The notes below the pieces were generated by a model that saw only the letters and a program-made list of their open reading frames with translations, made no database searches and was not told the DNA's origin. A DNA stretch of 5,799 nucleotides from RGIG8497 sp045593265 (GTDB lineage Bacteria; Bacillota; Clostridia; RGIG6154), in contig JAZNWH010000086.1 in NCBI GenBank assembly GCA_045593265.1, forward strand, positions 1 to 5,799, in the 5' to 3' direction. Shown here piece after piece: positions 1 to 4,198 of this stretch. Numbering within the stretch: position 1 is the stretch's first letter; each line of letters begins with the position of its first letter. Both the position numbers and the translations under genes were made by a program.

Positions 1-7
1 ACCAAAT

Positions 8-39
8 TTGTCTTCCTAAGACCGCTTGGCCTCCGACTT
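8..39 (-). other. Residual DNBSEQ/MGI sequencing adapter at contig end
   Basis: Read on the minus strand, these 32 bases begin AAGTCGGAGGCC and end TTAGGAAGACAA. From memory this is the full MGI/BGI read-1 adapter in reverse complement, base for base. It abuts the start of the window, where a contig end would be expected. Bases 1-7 are probably also non-genomic. Genomic sequence would start near base 40. This is technical sequence, not biology, and it lowers trust in the first ~100 bases, which may rest on few reads. Confidence 0.92.
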
Positions 40-46
40 GAAATGC

Positions 47-122
47 GCTGGTGTAGCTCAGTTGGTAAAGCAGCAGATTTGTAATCAGCAGGTCGGGGGT
101 TCGAGTCCGTCCACCAGCTCCA
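47..122 (+). tRNA. tRNA-Thr (UGU anticodon), with stem mismatches
   Basis: This is a 76-nt tRNA including encoded CCA. The acceptor stem GCTGGTG (47-53) pairs perfectly with CACCAGC (112-118), with discriminator T119 and CCA at 120-122. The anticodon loop TTTGTAA (78-84) carries TGT at 80-82. The T loop is TTCGAGT (100-106). Three stems are disturbed: C59 opposite A68 in the D stem, A75 opposite A87 in the anticodon stem, and G97 opposite G109 (plus G96-T110 wobble) in the T stem. The 3' strands read as a normal Clostridia tRNA-Thr, so the odd bases lie mainly on one side of each stem. It is either a decaying tRNA or an error-rich contig end next to adapter sequence; I favour the second. Confidence 0.85.
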
Positions 123-284
123 TTTTTAATATGAGTTCTTGTACGGACTCGAACCCTGAGAGGGTGAGCAACGTTAAAAAAACATCACGGTGTGATATTT
201 TTAGTTGCGAAGTGTGAAGTGGCTACGCCACAAGCACGAAAGACTTTTTGCAAAAAAGGCTTTGTCCGTCCACCAGCTCCATTT
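105..284 (+). repeat. Insert flanked by 21-bp direct repeats of the tRNA-Thr 3' end
   Basis: Bases 105-125 (T-loop end, acceptor 3' strand, CCA and TTT) recur exactly at 264-284. Between them lies about 138 bp with no ORF and several hairpins. An inverted copy of the tRNA T arm sits at 143-156 (14 bp complementary to 97-110). A long stem-loop spans 168-208, with GCAAC/GTTGC at its base and ATCAC-GGT-GTGAT at its tip. A perfect GTGGC-TAC-GCCAC hairpin lies at 219-231, and an imperfect one at 241-261. Regeneration of a tRNA 3' end is what integration into a tRNA gene leaves behind, so this may be a mini-element or remnant. It could instead be a repeat family that spreads among tRNA clusters. 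The second copy is only a tRNA tail, not a tRNA. Confidence 0.7.
168..208 (+). other. Long stem-loop inside the inter-tRNA insert
   Basis: GCAAC (168-172) pairs with GTTGC (204-208). A-rich 178-182 pairs with T-rich 198-202, with one C-A mismatch. ATCAC (184-188) pairs with GTGAT (192-196) across a GGT loop. The T5 run lies inside the stem, not after it, so this is a structured repeat core rather than a clean intrinsic terminator. Confidence 0.6.
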
Positions 285-295
285 AAATTAAATAT

Positions 296-380
296 GGGAG
301 ATTTCCCGAGTGGCCAAAGGGGACAGACTGTAAATCTGCTGGCTTCGCCTTCGGTGGTTCGAATCCACCATCTCCCACCA
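296..380 (+). tRNA. tRNA-Tyr (GUA anticodon)
   Basis: This is an 85-nt class II tRNA with a long variable arm and encoded CCA. The acceptor stem GGGAGAT (296-302) pairs with ATCTCCC (370-376), with discriminator A377 and CCA at 378-380. The anticodon loop CTGTAAA carries GTA at 330-332. The stem CAGA/TCTG pairs, with one outer A323-C339 mismatch. The variable arm GCTGGCTTCGCCTTC precedes the T arm GGTGG-TTCGAAT-CCACC, which pairs perfectly. It follows tRNA-Thr in the same orientation and ends at the terminator just downstream, so the two tRNAs are probably co-transcribed. Confidence 0.96.
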
Positions 381-385
381 AAACG

Positions 386-424
386 AAAATCCTGTCGACT
401 TTTGTCGATGGGATTTTTGTTTTG
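386..424 (+). terminator. Intrinsic terminator of the tRNA operon
   Basis: AAAATCC (386-392) pairs with GGATTTT (411-417). The stem continues through G-T wobbles to TCGAC (395-399)/GTCGA (404-408) around a TTTT loop, and a T-rich tail follows. It lies 5 bases after the tRNA-Tyr CCA. A partial inverted copy of its left arm (GACAGGATTTT, 470-480) lies further downstream, suggesting this terminator region was rearranged by the AT-rich repeat that follows. Confidence 0.85.
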
Positions 425-545
425 TATTATTCATTTTTCATTATTCAATATTCATCATTCATTAAATGTGACAGGATTTTTTAATGAATAACGAATGATG
501 AAATCGCCTTCGGCTGATGAATAATTAATAATTGAAATTATTAAA
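424..545. repeat. AT-rich inverted-repeat stretch
   Basis: This is a low-complexity stretch built from variants of ATTCATTATTCAATATTCATC on one side and TTAATGAATAACGAATGATG and TGATGAATAATTAATAATTG on the other. These form imperfect inverted repeats around a T-run at 477-482, and a short hairpin (GCC-TTC-GGC) lies near 507-515. There is no ORF with a ribosome binding site. It ends directly before the four-helix-bundle gene. From memory, similar AT-rich repeats are common in Oscillospiraceae genomes and resemble miniature inverted-repeat elements. I see no clear target duplication. Confidence 0.55.
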
Positions 546-571
546 AAATGATGATATAATTGGTGATGAAA

Positions 572-786
572 GTGAAAGAAAATATTTTAATTGAAAAATC
601 AATAGATTTTGCAGCAAGGATAATTAAGTTGCAAAGATATCTTGTTAAGGATAAAAAGGAAACAATTATATCAAAACAAATAGTTAGAAGTGGGACGAGC
701 ATCGGTGCAAACATCAATGAAGCCAATTACGGACAAAGCAAGGCTGACTTTATATCGAAATTACATATATCGTTAAAAGAATCCCC
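572..786 (+). pseudogene. Four-helix-bundle protein (S23/IVS-type), 3'-truncated
   Basis: The readable part begins MKENILIEKSIDFAARI and contains the family hallmarks SKQIVRSGTSIGANI and EANYGQSKADFISKL. These are typical of the ~120-aa four-helix-bundle family first seen in 23S rRNA intervening sequences and related to diversity-generating-element Avd proteins. They are thought to bind nucleic acid; the cellular role is unknown. GTG at 572 is preferred because GGTGA lies 5 bases upstream and family members start MKEN. ATG at 566 or TTG at 560 are alternatives. Similarity stops after the LKE motif (about 777-786). The frame then runs to 925 through unrelated sequence opposite the integrase terminator and 3' end. 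The two C-terminal helices are missing, consistent with insertion of the element here. Confidence 0.75.
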
Positions 787-792
787 CAAACA

Positions 793-820
793 GAAAAACA
801 AAAGCGAGGTTTCCCCCGCT
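793..820 (-). terminator. Intrinsic terminator of the integrase operon
   Basis: On the minus strand, AGCGGGG (820-814) pairs with CCTCGCT (809-803) across a GAAA tetraloop, with one G-T pair. TTTGTTTTT follows at 802-794. It lies 30 bases beyond the integrase stop codon and marks the left edge of the element's coding content. The element boundary is probably just to its left, within about 777-793. Confidence 0.85.
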
Positions 821-849
821 GATGTTCGTATATCATTATGCTTTATTTG

Positions 850-2229
850 TTATATATTACTTGCTTTTAAAATTACATCATCCAATACAGCAACCGCCAT
901 TTCGTCAGCTGTCTTTATTGCATGAGCATATATCTTTGTTGTAGTGTTTGCATTTGCGTGTCCAAGTCTATTTGCTACTGTTGTTAGATTCACACCGTTT
1001 GCAATTAAAAGTGTTGCGTTTGTATGTCTTAGCGAGTGGATGCAGACGTCAGGCAAGTTATTACGTTTTATAAACTTGTTAAACCACCTACTTAATGTAT
1101 CCGGGTTAAAGGGTGTACCGTCCCACTTTGTAAAAACACATCCTGTCTCATTCCATTTATCCCCTATGCGGTTTTTCTCAATTTCTTGTTGTGCCTTATG
1201 ATACTTTAAAACTTTAATAACAATGTCAGATACTTTGATAACTCGTTCCGATGATGTGTTCTTTGTGCTGTCCTCAAACGTTCCTACCTTTGGAAGATAT
1301 AACATTGACTTATTAACAGATATTAAATTGTTTTTAAAGTCAATATCAGACCATTTCAACCCTAACAGTTCCCCACATCTAAAACCTGTATATACAAGCA
1401 CAGTTATCATAGTTTTATATTGATATGGCTCGTGCTCTAAACACTTAAACATTTCTGCGACTTGTTCATCATCAAGGAAACGTGCCGTTTTTCTTTCCAC
1501 TTTAGGAGGTTTAACTCTATTACATGGGTTTGATAATATAATCTGCCATTGTACCGCAAACGTAAAAATTGAGCTTATAAGCCTATGATAGTTTAATATC
1601 GTCTTATCGGCTAACCCTTTCAAATTCTTTTCCTCTGCCTTAAATATTTTATTCAGCGGGGTATTTAACCCCTTTGCGATGTTGCCAGCTGTCTTATAGC
1701 TTACATTTTCACCTCTGCAGGCTGTTCTCAGGGTTGTTAGACTTACTGTTGTCAGCTTTGCAAATTCTTCTTTCGTCTGTTTACTTGCCTTTATAAGGTT
1801 GTTGAGGTCAGCAATGGCAAAATAGCTTATATCTTCCCTTACCCCGCTTTCAGCAAGGTTATCATATAGTTTCATTAAGTGTATAGGTTGTATCTTATCA
1901 AGTCGCATATGACCGATAGCAAGGTTTATACGTTTCAGATGTTCTTTGTATCTTGCTACCGTTCTGCGTTTTAACTGTTTCTCTGCGTGTTCCTTTAGCC
2001 AAGTTTCGGCAAAGTCTATAAACTTAATACCACAATCCATATATTGACCGCTTTCGCATTTGTCCTCAAACAATATAGCTTGCTTTTGCAGTTCCTTTTC
2101 TATCTGCTTTGGTGTCATATCCGGGGACGGCTCCCACGTCATGGATTTTTTAATCTGCTTATTGTTTATATCATAACCGCAGGACACGACTATTTTATAT
2201 TTATTACCTCGTTTCTCAATACTTGCCAT
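850..2229 (-). CDS. Tyrosine recombinase (integrase) with an inserted XRE-like HTH
   Basis: This 459-aa site-specific recombinase would integrate and excise the element. Residues 1-60 form an arm-site-binding domain (MASIEKRGNKYKIVV), about 65-240 the SAM-like core-binding domain, and 245-455 the catalytic domain. All catalytic residues are visible: R284 (TGFRCGE), K323, H398 and R401 (HSLRH), H424 (LGHAN) and nucleophile Y434. Unusually, residues about 131-203 interrupt the core-binding domain between ESGVR and KGLADKTILNY. They read as a Cro/C1-type HTH (LIKASKQTKEEFAKL, then an NVSYKTAGNIAKGLN helix and PLNKIF). Start: ATG at 2229 with GGAGG 7 bases upstream. It is last in an operon with the 110- and 52-aa genes and ends at the 793-820 terminator. 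It abuts the truncated four-helix-bundle gene, the likely insertion target. Confidence 0.95.
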   Translation of the reverse strand: MASIEKRGNKYKIVVSCGYDINNKQIKKSMTWEPSPDMTPKQIEKELQKQAILFEDKCESGQYMDCGIKFIDFAETWLKEHAEKQLKRRTVARYKEHLKRINLAIGHMRLDKIQPIHLMKLYDNLAESGVREDISYFAIADLNNLIKASKQTKEEFAKLTTVSLTTLRTACRGENVSYKTAGNIAKGLNTPLNKIFKAEEKNLKGLADKTILNYHRLISSIFTFAVQWQIILSNPCNRVKPPKVERKTARFLDDEQVAEMFKCLEHEPYQYKTMITVLVYTGFRCGELLGLKWSDIDFKNNLISVNKSMLYLPKVGTFEDSTKNTSSERVIKVSDIVIKVLKYHKAQQEIEKNRIGDKWNETGCVFTKWDGTPFNPDTLSRWFNKFIKRNNLPDVCIHSLRHTNATLLIANGVNLTTVANRLGHANANTTTKIYAHAIKTADEMAVAVLDDVILKASNI

Positions 2230-2253
2230 ATCTTAACCTCCAATAAAACCAAA

Positions 2254-2412
2254 CTATTCTTTATCAAGTTCAGAAAGTATAATGGTTATCTTATTATGTA
2301 TCTCTTGCAGTTCCTCGGCTGTTTCGTCATCCTCAACAGAAAATACAATCATATCATTAATTTGCTCTCTAACCTCTGTTAGTGCTAATATTATGTTATC
2401 TGATACCGGCAT
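2254..2412 (-). CDS. Small acidic hypothetical protein (52 aa)
   Basis: The protein begins MPVSDNIILALTEVREQIND and ends in ITIILSELDKE. It is acidic and predicted mostly helical, with no signal peptide or membrane segment. The start is supported by GGGGTGATG just upstream of ATG at 2412. The gene overlaps the end of the 110-aa gene by 17 bases in another frame, a sign of translational coupling, and it stops 12 bases before the integrase Shine-Dalgarno. The position between a regulator-like gene and an integrase is where an excisionase or directionality factor often sits. The acidic character and absence of a winged-helix or MerR-type motif argue against a classic Xis. Function unknown. Confidence 0.75.
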   Translation of the reverse strand: MPVSDNIILALTEVREQINDMIVFSVEDDETAEELQEIHNKITIILSELDKE

Positions 2413-2728
2413 TTACATCACCCCTTAAAACATTGTGTATATGGCATAGTCTATCACATAATTCGTTTGCATTTTCCTCTATCTGCCAAAAGTAATCTAA
2501 AAATATATCTGTTTTAGTTCTGTATTGGTTAAAACAAGCCTTGATATACTCTAAATCCCTTTTATTGTTAGGGTCATACTCGTTAAAAAAACATTGACTT
2601 ATATCATCAATTAAAATTCTTGCCTTTTCGACGACTATTGGCAAAAACTCACTTTTACATGATGCCTCGTATATTTCGTTATGCAATGTCTTTAATACAT
2701 TTGGTGGATTTGTTTCTGTTTTGTTCAT
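2396..2728 (-). CDS. Hypothetical protein (110 aa), first gene of the integrase operon
   Basis: I do not recognise this family. The protein (MNKTETNPPNVLKTLHNEIY...) is soluble, mixed-charge and probably all-helical. It has five cysteines, including one in SQCFFNEYDP, and the C-terminal ELCDRLCHIHNVL carries two Cys and one His close together. No HTH motif is evident. The start is well defined by AGGAGGT 7 bases before ATG at 2728. It is transcribed leftward with the 52-aa gene (17-base overlap) and the integrase. Its leader is about 180 nt long and contains a large dyad (2764-2810) and the region antisense to the putative small RNA at 2792-2865. A role in element maintenance or excision is only suggested by context. 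Confidence 0.85.
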   Translation of the reverse strand: MNKTETNPPNVLKTLHNEIYEASCKSEFLPIVVEKARILIDDISQCFFNEYDPNNKRDLEYIKACFNQYRTKTDIFLDYFWQIEENANELCDRLCHIHNVLRGDVNAGIR

Positions 2729-2757
2729 AAAAAATACCTCCTATGATTTAAAAATGC

Positions 2758-2786
2758 TTGATAAACCACAGAAAGTATGATATAGT
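2758..2786 (+). promoter_or_regulatory. Sigma-A promoter of a short plus-strand RNA
   Basis: TTGATA (2758-2763), a 17-base spacer and TATAGT (2781-2786) form a near-consensus promoter pointing right, with start expected near 2792. It fires away from the 110-aa gene and into its leader on the opposite strand. No ORF follows before the terminator at 2821-2864. The -10 lies inside the 2764-2810 dyad, so a protein bound there would block it. Confidence 0.6.
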
Positions 2787-2810
2787 ATATTTATCATAAC
2801 CGCTGTGGTT
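2764..2810. promoter_or_regulatory. 47-bp two-tier dyad (operator or leader hairpin)
   Basis: AACCACAG (2764-2771) mirrors CTGTGGTT (2803-2810). Inside it, TATGATA (2776-2782) mirrors TATCATA (2792-2798). Both gaps between tiers are exactly 4 bases, and the centre is 9 bases, so the symmetry axis is shared. As DNA it could be an operator over the plus-strand promoter. As RNA it would be a hairpin in the 110-aa gene leader, ending 35 bases upstream of that start codon. No family assigned. Confidence 0.7.
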
Positions 2811-2865
2811 GTGGTGCTTGTAGAGTGTTATTTTCGTTGGTAGCGGGGTAACACTCTATTTTTTA
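2792..2865 (+). ncRNA. Putative ~73-nt antisense RNA to the integrase-operon leader
   Basis: The unit runs from the promoter at 2758-2786 to the terminator at 2821-2864. The predicted RNA has a short 5' hairpin (AACC/GGTT, 2798-2810), a linker, then a 10-bp stem with an 18-nt loop containing TTGGTAGCGGGG. It is fully complementary to part of the leader of the leftward 110-aa/52-aa/integrase mRNA. No start codon with a ribosome binding site lies within it. The GCGGGG in the loop is also complementary to the CCCCGC of the sigma-factor leader near 5091-5096. Expression is predicted only from sequence. Confidence 0.5.
2821..2864 (+). terminator. Intrinsic terminator with large loop
   Basis: TAGAGTGTTA (2821-2830) pairs perfectly with TAACACTCTA (2849-2858), followed by six T (2859-2864). 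The T-tract is only on the plus-strand 3' side, so it ends rightward transcription. On the minus strand the same hairpin is followed by ACAAGCACC and should not terminate. The 18-nt loop is unusually large and carries AGCGGGG. Confidence 0.8.
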
Positions 2866-2913
2866 TCCAAAAGCAAATGTATGCCTTATCTGATTACCTC
2901 CTCTCTTAAATAC

Positions 2914-2942
2914 ATTATACACTAATTCGTTTCATATGTCAA
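2914..2942 (-). promoter_or_regulatory. Consensus promoter of the integrase operon
   Basis: On the minus strand, TTGACA (2942-2937), a 17-base spacer and TATAAT (2919-2914) match sigma-A consensus exactly. Transcription would start near 2907 and run into the 110-aa gene. A strong Shine-Dalgarno (GAGGAGGT, 2903-2896) lies at the very start of the transcript but no ATG, GTG or TTG follows at useful spacing; ATA stands 7 bases after it and would begin an 8-codon ORF. The -35 overlaps a putative XRE operator. Confidence 0.85.
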
Positions 2943-2995
2943 GTGTTATTTGCAACTTTTTTATTTATTTTTCAAAAATATATTGACAGTTGACA
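2937..2995. promoter_or_regulatory. Paired inverted operator candidates over divergent -35 boxes
   Basis: TGTCAAGTGT on the plus strand (2937-2946) and TGTCAACTGT on the minus strand (2995-2986) differ at one base and face each other. Each overlaps the -35 box of its own promoter. Their placement next to the XRE gene suggests that this protein binds both, repressing itself and the integrase operon, as in lysogeny or ICE switches. The TTGACA duplication at 2983-2995 (7-bp step) may add a further half-site. Confidence 0.55.
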
Positions 2996-3011
2996 CTTTT
3001 TAGTTTATAAT
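2983..3011 (+). promoter_or_regulatory. Consensus promoter of the XRE-mntA-hepT operon
   Basis: TTGACA (2983-2988), a 17-base spacer and TATAAT (3006-3011) match sigma-A consensus exactly, with start near 3018. The 5' leader is about 20 bases. A second TTGACA at 2990-2995 has the wrong spacing (10) and is more likely operator sequence. Confidence 0.88.
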
Positions 3012-3037
3012 AAATACATAAGAAAGAGGTGATTTCA

Positions 3038-3256
3038 ATGCCACTTACTATGGGAGAAAAAATAAAAATTATACTAAATCGCAGAAATATGACAATTTCA
3101 CAACTTGCCGAAAAGCTCGGACAATCTCGACAGAATATGTCGAACAAAATGAGCCGTGATAATTTTACAGAAAAAGAAATATCAGCAATTGCGGAAGCAC
3201 TTGAATGTACCTATAATGCTACGTTTACAATGAATGATACCGGTGAAGAAATATAA
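3038..3256 (+). CDS. XRE-family HTH repressor (72 aa)
   Basis: This is a single-domain Cro/C1-type DNA-binding protein. The HTH spans residues about 17-56: NMTISQLAEKLGQSRQNMSNKM supplies the first helices and recognition helix, and NFTEKEISAIAEALECTYN completes the domain, with little beyond it. The ATG at 3038 is chosen because AGAGGTG lies 7 bases upstream; the in-frame GTG at 3029 sits inside that Shine-Dalgarno. It is first in a rightward operon with mntA and hepT and faces the integrase operon across shared operator-like repeats. It is therefore the probable switch protein of the element, although it could also autoregulate the toxin-antitoxin pair. The lack of a C-terminal protease or oligomerisation domain excludes RecA-cleaved CI-type induction by itself. 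Confidence 0.9.
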   Translation: MPLTMGEKIKIILNRRNMTISQLAEKLGQSRQNMSNKMSRDNFTEKEISAIAEALECTYNATFTMNDTGEEI

Positions 3257-3281
3257 TAATTAAATAAAGGAGTTGAAAAAA

Positions 3282-3569
3282 ATGCTGACATTAACAGATA
3301 TAACCAAAGCTGTAAAAACGGTTGCAGAAGAATTTTCAATCAAACGTGTAATGTTATTTGGTTCTTATGCTGAAGGTAGAAACACAGCTGAAAGTGATGT
3401 GGATTTGCTTATAGAGTTTGTTATGCCTGCAGTATCACTCTTTATACTTGCTGATATTAAAAACCGATTAGAGGACATTTTGAACGTGGACGTTGATATT
3501 ATCCACGCACCTATACCTGACAATGCTTTAATTAAACCCGAAAAGGTGGTAGAGATTTATGCAGCATAG
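3282..3569 (+). CDS. mntA: MntA-type minimal nucleotidyltransferase antitoxin
   Basis: This is a 95-aa polymerase-beta-fold minimal nucleotidyltransferase. It has the signature GS (residues 27-28, LFGSYAEGR) followed by DVD (D39, D41), and a third carboxylate at D72 in NVDVDII. In characterised type VII systems (Shewanella MntA/HepT) this enzyme adds AMP to a tyrosine of the toxin HepT and silences it; that function is transferred here by family. The start is ATG at 3282: AAAGGAG (3266-3272) is 9 bases upstream, whereas the in-frame TTG at 3273 touches the Shine-Dalgarno. It lies 25 bases after the XRE gene and overlaps hepT by 11 bases, indicating coupled translation. All catalytic residues are intact. 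Confidence 0.9.
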   Translation: MLTLTDITKAVKTVAEEFSIKRVMLFGSYAEGRNTAESDVDLLIEFVMPAVSLFILADIKNRLEDILNVDVDIIHAPIPDNALIKPEKVVEIYAA

Positions 3570-3891
3570 AGATAAAACAATACTGATTAAGATTATAAGT
3601 GAATTGAATATTGCTCTTGATATGATAAATGGTATTGGATTTGATGCGTTTAATGAAAACGAAATGTTAAAACGTGCAATGTGTATGACGGTAATCAATA
3701 TCGGTGAGCTTGTAAAGGCTCTTACGGATGAAATAAGAAACGAATACAAGCATATACCGTGGAAAAGTATAGCAGGCTTTAGAGATATTGCCGCACACAA
3801 ATATCAGACCTTGCAGATGCAGGACGTATATCATACTGTTGTAAATGATTTTCCACAGTTAAAGAATAATATTGAACAAATATTAAATTAA
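3559..3891 (+). CDS. hepT: HepT-like (DUF86) ribonuclease toxin
   Basis: This 110-aa all-helical HEPN-superfamily protein carries the RX4HXY motif complete as R75, H80 and Y82 in FRDIAAHKY. In characterised members R and H form the RNase active site and the tyrosine is AMPylated by MntA, which inactivates the toxin. The start ATG lies inside the end of mntA (11-base overlap), so antitoxin and toxin are co-translated, antitoxin first. The pair probably stabilises the integrated element or acts in phage defence; both roles are reported for the family and the sequence does not choose between them. A terminator follows at 3935-3966. Intact motif and full length suggest it is functional. Confidence 0.92.
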   Translation: MQHRDKTILIKIISELNIALDMINGIGFDAFNENEMLKRAMCMTVINIGELVKALTDEIRNEYKHIPWKSIAGFRDIAAHKYQTLQMQDVYHTVVNDFPQLKNNIEQILN

Positions 3892-3934
3892 TGGCAACAT
3901 ATAGCAATATCGCAACACAATACTCATTAATCAT

Positions 3935-3966
3935 AGCGGGGTTGGATATATACCCCGCTTGTTTTA
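3935..3966 (+). terminator. Terminator-like hairpin after hepT
   Basis: AGCGGGGT (3935-3942) pairs with ACCCCGCT (3952-3959) around a 9-base loop, followed by TGTTTTA. The stem is strong and the T-tract short. It lies 43 bases after the hepT stop. Both arms are copies of the octamer that also appears in the two putative small RNAs and the sigma leader. Confidence 0.75.
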
Positions 3967-4108
3967 TATCCTCACAAGTCTAAAATTAACCTGTATTGAA
4001 TTTTTGCATTTTTTGTATGTAACTTACTACTTAAAACACAATATCTTGTTACAATCCAATTTTAATAAAGATTTTTGTACAACTTATGTTCAAGTTTTTT
4101 AGGCTATT

Positions 4109-4128
4109 TTTTGTCCCAATTTTGTCCC
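4109..4128. repeat. Tandem TTTTGTCCC repeat, 11-bp step
   Basis: Two exact copies of TTTTGTCCC are separated by AA, placing them one helical turn apart. This fits a pair of protein-binding sites on the same DNA face, for instance integrase arm sites. On the minus strand one frame reads NGTKLGQK then stop, which resembles the C-terminal tail of many Bacillota phage integrases, but an in-frame stop lies only four codons upstream of it. Confidence 0.45.
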
Positions 4129-4198
4129 GTTGTTTTTTCTCTATCTTCGATTTGTTTTAACACCCCTCTTTAATTTTTTTCTTAGAGTTGGAAAAGGT

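Noticed and set aside
26..491. Two overlapping plus-strand reading frames of 63 and 99 codons over the tRNA region
   Set aside because: They run through adapter sequence and tRNA genes, lack ribosome binding sites and have no recognisable protein content.
786..925. C-terminal extension of the four-helix-bundle frame
   Set aside because: The frame continues by chance through the integrase terminator and antisense integrase codons; the residues do not match the family.
944..2382. Plus-strand frames opposite the integrase and small genes (e.g. 944-1201, 1223-1423, 2044-2382)
   Set aside because: They are antisense to a clearly conserved integrase, without ribosome binding sites or family resemblance.
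3029..3037. GTG at 3029 as the XRE start
   Set aside because: It overlaps the Shine-Dalgarno AGAGGTG that serves ATG 3038.
3273..3281. TTG at 3273 as the MntA start
   Set aside because: It directly abuts AAAGGAG, leaving no spacing; ATG 3282 has a workable 9-base spacing.
3528..3800. Minus-strand 90-codon frame opposite mntA/hepT
   Set aside because: Antisense shadow of two well-supported coding genes.
3889..3984. 30-codon frame starting at the hepT stop (ATGGCAACA...)
   Set aside because: No ribosome binding site and it runs through the terminator hairpin.
4100..4140. A second integrase pseudogene ending NGTKLGQKIA
   Set aside because: Only about 13 codons are open before a stop, too short to call; kept as part of a finding only.
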